DNA from: DASZIT01 sp963709665
GTDB taxonomy: Bacteria; Actinomycetota; Acidimicrobiia; Acidimicrobiales; RAAP-2
Direction: 5' to 3'
Length of the DNA stretch: 64,000 bases
NCBI GenBank assembly: GCA_963709665.1
Contig: CAVPWU010000004.1
Location: forward strand, 62,001-126,000
In this document: positions 60,293 through 64,000 of the stretch, one piece after another
Layout: each line of letters opens with the position of its first letter
Numbering within the stretch: the stretch's first letter is position 1
Program-made: the position numbers and the translations under genes
The notes under the pieces: model-generated
What the model was told of the DNA's origin: nothing
Database searches by the model: none
Seen by the model: only the letters and a program-made list of their open reading frames with translations

Positions 60293-61285
60293 TCAGGCGG
60301 TGGGACCGCTCCCCAGCCAGCCCCGCTTCTTGAAGAGGAGCATCAGGAGCGCGATGGCCACCACCTCGGTCCCCAGGCCGAAGATCAGGAACTTGGACAG
60401 CCCGATCTGCAGGTGGGCGATGGGCCAGGCGAAGTTCTGGCCGAAGAACCCGGTCAGGAAGCCGAGGGGGAGGAAGATGGTGGCGATGACGGCGAGCTGC
60501 TTCATCACCACGTTCAGCCGGTTGGAGACCATGGCCAGGTGGGTGTCCATCACCCCGCTGATCAGGTCCCGGTAGCTGTCCACCATGTCGCTGATCCGGA
60601 TCAGGTGGTCGTAGAGGCTACGGAAGTAGGCGGTCCCGTTGTCGGTCATCCCCGGGATGGTGACCACCCCGCCGTTCAGCCCGGAGATCATGTCCCGCTG
60701 GGGGGTGATGACCTTCCGGATGGTCATGATCTGGCGCTTCATGGCGAAGAGCGTCCCCAGCTGCTCCTCGGTGGGCGTCTTGAGGATGGCGCTCTCCAGG
60801 TTGTCGATGGCGTCGTCGAAGTCGGAGAGCACCGGGAAGAACGAGTCGATCAGGGCGTCCATGATCAGGTAGAGGATCGCCACCTGGGGGGTGGCCACCT
60901 CGGAGGCGTGGTGGGTGGCGATCCGGTCGTGCACGTCGTGGAGGGCCGGACAGTCGCCCTGGTGGAGGGTGATGATGCACTTGTCGGTGATGAAGCAGTG
61001 CACCTCGGCCACGTCGGTCCCGTTGGCGGCCATGCCGAAGGTGACGATGTGGGTGAAGTCGCTGTAGTCGTCGATGCGGGCCCGCTGGCCGAACTGGTCG
61101 GCGGCGTGGACGGCCACCGGGTGGAAGTGGAAGGTGTTGACCAGCATCCCGCTGACGTCGTCGTCGGGCCCCGGGTCGTGGAGGTCGAGGTCGAGCCAGA
61201 ACACCGAGTCGACGGCCAGCGCCCGGTCGATGGCCTCCTGGGAGGCGTCCACGGTCTGTTTGTTCTGGGTGAGGGTGCCCTTCAT
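60293..61285 (-). CDS. corA: CorA-family divalent cation transporter
   Basis: This 330-residue protein has the CorA layout: a large soluble N-terminal domain ending in a long helix (MDSYRDLISGVMDTHLAMVS and MKQLAVIATIFLPLG) and two C-terminal helices. The pore motif GMN is replaced by GQN in TGFFGQNFAW, and the cytoplasmic tail is very short. Members pump Mg2+ or Zn2+ or Co2+; the changed motif makes the ion uncertain. Transcribed with the K+ channel gene, whose stop is 27 bp upstream. Confidence 0.92.
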   Translation of the reverse strand: MKGTLTQNKQTVDASQEAIDRALAVDSVFWLDLDLHDPGPDDDVSGMLVNTFHFHPVAVHAADQFGQRARIDDYSDFTHIVTFGMAANGTDVAEVHCFITDKCIITLHQGDCPALHDVHDRIATHHASEVATPQVAILYLIMDALIDSFFPVLSDFDDAIDNLESAILKTPTEEQLGTLFAMKRQIMTIRKVITPQRDMISGLNGGVVTIPGMTDNGTAYFRSLYDHLIRISDMVDSYRDLISGVMDTHLAMVSNRLNVVMKQLAVIATIFLPLGFLTGFFGQNFAWPIAHLQIGLSKFLIFGLGTEVVAIALLMLLFKKRGWLGSGPTA

Positions 61286-61312
61286 GGGAACGATGGTGCC
61301 CTCAGGTGACTC

Positions 61313-62311
61313 TCAGGCGGTGGATGCTCCGGGGTCGGGGGCCACCGGCCCGGCGGCATCGGCCTCCGCCTCGGCGGCGGTGTCGATGGCGGCCAGCTGG
61401 TCGGGGCTGGCCCCCAGCCGCCGTTCCACGTCGGCCAGCCGGTCGCTGATCACCGACAGCTGGTGGCCGAGATCGGCGTGGCTCTTCTGGAGCAGGGCCT
61501 TGTTGGCGTCGGTGTGCTCCTTCATGAACACCGACGCCACGGTGGCGGTCAGGGTTCCGATCAGTCCGATCCCCACCAGCATCAGGATCACCGCCACCGT
61601 CCGGCCCCCGGCGCTGACCGGGTAGCGGTCGCCGTAGCCGACGGTGGTGACGGTGACGATGGCCCACCACAGGGCGTCGGGGTAGGAGTGGATGTTGGAG
61701 CCCTTGGCGTGGTCCTCGAAGAGCAGCACCAGCCACGCCCCCACGAACAGGGTGCCGGCGGCGGCGATCAGCACCCGGAAGAGGCTGTGGTGCTTGAGGA
61801 TGGCCTCCACCCGGAGCTCCCCCTCGTGGACGACCAGGCTCACCTTCTCCATCCCCACCAGGTGCCACCCCTGCAGCGGGGGCAGGACCACGGTGGCCGG
61901 CTCCACCCACCGGTGGCGGAGGTAGCCGCGCCGGTCGGGGGAGACCACCAGGCGGACCAGGTACTCGACCAGCATCACCGCCCACAGCCCGAAGAGCACG
62001 GCGACCAGGGCGGTGGAGGCCGATCCGTTGACGTCGGTGGTCAGCACCACCACGGCGACCACCAGCCAGGCGACGCCCAGGATGGCCAGGGGGTAGCGGG
62101 TGACCCGCTCGATGGCGTCGACCCGGTCGTGGCGGCCACCGGTCGGCTTGGCCCCGGCCACCACCTGCCGGCGGCGCTCCTCCCGGCGCTCCTTCTCCTC
62201 GAGCCGCTCGCACTCCAGGGCCTCGAGCCGGCGGATCCGCTCGATGGAGGACGGCTTGGGCTCCTCCATGGTGGTCCCCGCCCCGCTGCCCGTCCCGGTC
62301 CCGTCAGCCAC
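61313..62311 (-). CDS. Voltage-gated-type potassium channel family protein
   Basis: This 332-residue protein has an N-terminal basic coiled-coil (RIRRLEALECERLEEKERRE), helices resembling S1-S4, and the pore with filter TTVGYGDRYPVS between the last two helices. The C-terminus is a coiled-coil-like segment (DLGHQLSVISDRLADVERRL) that may assemble the tetramer. It conducts K+ across the plasma membrane. The gating mechanism is not clear: the voltage-sensor arginines are few. It precedes corA in a likely two-gene operon. Confidence 0.9.
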   Translation of the reverse strand: MADGTGTGSGAGTTMEEPKPSSIERIRRLEALECERLEEKERREERRRQVVAGAKPTGGRHDRVDAIERVTRYPLAILGVAWLVVAVVVLTTDVNGSASTALVAVLFGLWAVMLVEYLVRLVVSPDRRGYLRHRWVEPATVVLPPLQGWHLVGMEKVSLVVHEGELRVEAILKHHSLFRVLIAAAGTLFVGAWLVLLFEDHAKGSNIHSYPDALWWAIVTVTTVGYGDRYPVSAGGRTVAVILMLVGIGLIGTLTATVASVFMKEHTDANKALLQKSHADLGHQLSVISDRLADVERRLGASPDQLAAIDTAAEAEADAAGPVAPDPGASTA

Positions 62312-62363
62312 GATGGGCCGAAGCTAGTGCCGGCCCGGGCCGCGACGGCGGGATCCCCGTGCG

Positions 62364-63110
62364 TCAGTCCGGCGAACCGCCGCCGACCGAGCGGTGGAAC
62401 ACGGTGAGGAGGGCGGCGGCCAGCTCCGGTGACTCGAGCGCCCACCAGTGGCCGAGGCCGTCGAGCACCTGGTGCCGTGCCCCCAGCCCGTCGGCCACCT
62501 GACGGGACATCGCCTCGTCGCCGAAGGGGTCGTCGGACGGGCAGAGCACCAGGCCGGGGGCGGGGGTGGGGCCGTGGTGGTGCCAGTCGGCCGCCGGGTT
62601 GGGCAGGGCCGAGCGGTAGAGGTCGAGGATGCAGCCGGCCATGGTGTCGTCGGCGGCGGCCGCCAGGGCCACCGCCCCGTCGTGTCCGATGCCCAGCCGC
62701 TCGAACCCGGCGGCCCGGACCTCCACCGGCACGGCGGCCTGCTGCTCGAAGAACGCCTCGCCCTCGCCGGGGGTCTGCCAGATCCGGGCGAAGTCGTGCC
62801 ACTCGTAGTCGGGGTGCAGGATGTTGGCCACGTCGGCCGTCCACGAGCGCAGCCGGTCGCCGTGGGCGGTGGCGATGCGGTAGGTGAGGCCGGCCCCCCA
62901 GTCGTGGCCGACCAGGTCGACCGGCCCGGCGAGCCGGTCGAGCTCACCGACCGCCCACGCCACGTAGTCGTCCTTGGTGGCCCCGAACCCCTCGGGCCGG
63001 GGGCAGCCGAAGCCGGGGAGCGCCAGGGCCACCGACTCGGCGTCCAGGTGGGAGCGGACCCCGTCCCACAGGGCGGCGGTCTCCGGGACCCCGTGCAGGA
63101 AGACGATCAT
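62364..63110 (-). CDS. Alpha/beta hydrolase (epoxide hydrolase/dehalogenase type)
   Basis: This 248-residue protein starts at the first strand (MIVFLHGVPETAALWDGV, with the HGxP oxyanion motif). The nucleophile is Asp in VGHDWGAGL, the mark of the haloalkane dehalogenase/epoxide hydrolase branch rather than Ser esterases. The catalytic acid and His lie in DDPFGDE and LGHWWALESP. There is no signal peptide. Substrate unknown. About 45 bp separate its start from the upstream oxidase stop, so an operon is plausible. Confidence 0.9.
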   Translation of the reverse strand: MIVFLHGVPETAALWDGVRSHLDAESVALALPGFGCPRPEGFGATKDDYVAWAVGELDRLAGPVDLVGHDWGAGLTYRIATAHGDRLRSWTADVANILHPDYEWHDFARIWQTPGEGEAFFEQQAAVPVEVRAAGFERLGIGHDGAVALAAAADDTMAGCILDLYRSALPNPAADWHHHGPTPAPGLVLCPSDDPFGDEAMSRQVADGLGARHQVLDGLGHWWALESPELAAALLTVFHRSVGGGSPD

Positions 63111-63156
63111 CCGGCGAGCGTACCGAGCCGGGCCGGGAGCCGCCGGTAGCGGACCG

Positions 63157-64000
63157 TCAGACGACGGGGGGCAGCAGCACGTGGGGGTTGAGGACCCCGT
63201 CGGGGTCGAGGGCGGCCTTGATGCTCCGGAACGCGGTGATCTCCGCCGCCGACCGGGCCAGGTGGAGCCAGGCCAGCTTGGCGGTGCCGATGCCGTGCTC
63301 GGCGCTGATGGACCCGCCCAGCTCGGCCACCAGGCGGAGCACCCCGTCGTCCACCCGGTCGTCGTCGGGAGCCGGCCCGGTCACGTTGACGTGGATGTTG
63401 CCGTCGCCCACGTGTCCGAACAGCCAGGTCTGCGCCTCCGGGTCGATGGACGCCACCAGGGCGGGCACCCGGTCCACGAAGTCGGCCAGCGCCCCGGCGG
63501 GGAGGGTGACGTCCAGCTTGTGGGGGGCGCCCAGGGTGTTGATCGCCTCGGTGTGGGCCTCCCGGTACCGCCACAGCCGGTCCCGGCGGGACGGCTCCGT
63601 GGCCACCACGGCGTCGAGCACCCGGTCGGCCGAGGCGGCGGCCTCCCCCAGGGCGGCGGTGGGGTCGACCTGGTCGGCCGCCTCCACCAGCAGCGCCACC
63701 CGGTGCCGGTCGGTGAAGGGGTGCGGGAGGCCGGTGACGTCGCCGACCAGGTCGAGGCCGGCCAGGAGCATCAGCTCGCAGGCGTCCAGGGAGGGCAGTG
63801 ACCGGCGCAGCACGGCCGAGGCGGCCAGGGCGTCGGCCACCGAGCCGAAGGCGAGCAGGGCGGTGGTCCGGCGGGGCAGGGGGGCCACCAGCCGGAGCCG
63901 GGCGGCGGTGACCACCGCCAGGGTCCCCTCGCTCCCGCACAGCAGGCCGGGCAGGTGGTAGCCGGTGTTGTCCTTCAGCAGCCCGCCGAGGTGGGAGACC
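63157..64000 (-). CDS. FAD-linked oxidase (lactate/glycolate-dehydrogenase type), N-terminus off the right edge
   Basis: The last 281 codons of an FAD-linked oxidase are present; the N-terminus is beyond base 64000. The FAD-binding block KDNTGYHLPGLLCGSEGTLA opens the visible part. The C-terminal FAD-oxidase domain has RLWRYREAHTEAIN, the substrate-binding LDVTLP segment, the metal-type His pair in FGHVGDGNIHVNV, and the C-terminal SAEHGIGTAK block. Such enzymes oxidise 2-hydroxy acids (D-lactate, glycolate, 2-hydroxyglutarate) and pass electrons on. The specific acid is unknown. Confidence 0.92.
   Translation of the reverse strand, partial: VSHLGGLLKDNTGYHLPGLLCGSEGTLAVVTAARLRLVAPLPRRTTALLAFGSVADALAASAVLRRSLPSLDACELMLLAGLDLVGDVTGLPHPFTDRHRVALLVEAADQVDPTAALGEAAASADRVLDAVVATEPSRRDRLWRYREAHTEAINTLGAPHKLDVTLPAGALADFVDRVPALVASIDPEAQTWLFGHVGDGNIHVNVTGPAPDDDRVDDGVLRLVAELGGSISAEHGIGTAKLAWLHLARSAAEITAFRSIKAALDPDGVLNPHVLLPPVV

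Noticed and set aside
1..64000. tRNA, rRNA, transposase, integrase or prophage genes
   Set aside because: None could be recognised by eye on either strand.

Overview
This window comes from a high-GC Gram-positive chromosome. Long G/C-rich open frames, GTG starts, ATGA/GTGA start-stop overlaps, an F420-type PPOX protein and many actinobacterial DUF families (DUF5134, DUF5995, DUF5996, DUF6855, DUF3089) point to Actinomycetota. Three secreted proteins carry 42-residue 'GYW-x-VASDGGIFAFGDA' repeats, which I associate with class Acidimicrobiia; that class call is inference. I see no rRNA, tRNA, CRISPR array or insertion sequence. The window is mostly chromosomal, with a few decayed gene remnants.

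Layout. 1-10.3 kb: a LysR gene cut by the left edge and divergent from a DHA2 drug/H+ antiporter; a secreted DUF3089 hydrolase divergent from a MarR gene; a secreted RCC1-repeat protein; an OmpR-type two-component pair; and a marR-ABC ATPase-ABC permease operon with a clear dyad operator. 10.3-15 kb: a predicted metal (copper?) module. It has a multi-TM protein, a DUF5134 protein with three intramembrane H-x2-M-x3-M-x2-M motifs, a BlaI/CopY repressor with a seven-cysteine metallothionein-like head, and a membrane protein fused to a SCO1/SenC domain that keeps its Cys-x3-Cys and His ligands. 15-19.4 kb: a long AT-richer leader and a giant secreted fibronectin-III protein built of near-identical 279-bp units, ending in strong hairpins. 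19.4-25 kb: a small HTH protein, two AT3-SGNH acyltransferases and Ohr. 25-30.5 kb: CPBP protease, NAD(P)-binding protein, DUF2231-Rieske fusion, anti-sigma-type ATPase, a pseudogene and membrane proteins.

30.5-47 kb: a GH44 glycosidase with a repeat domain, small enzymes, a patatin divergent from a membrane protein, SDR, VOC, a beta-lactamase-like protein with the same repeats, an acetate-type transporter, DUF5995, an LLM oxidoreductase, PPOX, a DUF5996-DUF429 pair, a ketopantoate-reductase-family protein and a SnoaL-like protein. 47-57 kb: a compact recC-recB-recD operon with an uncharacterised gene just upstream. 57-64 kb: DUF427, a TetR remnant, a secreted beta-propeller protein with seven C-x5-C blades plus the GYW repeats, CorA, a K+ channel, an alpha/beta hydrolase and the C-terminal part of an FAD-linked oxidase cut by the right edge.

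The most novel-looking element is the 10.6-15 kb module: one locus combining a metallothionein-headed repressor, a matching palindrome, Met/His-lined membrane helices and a membrane-fused Sco domain.
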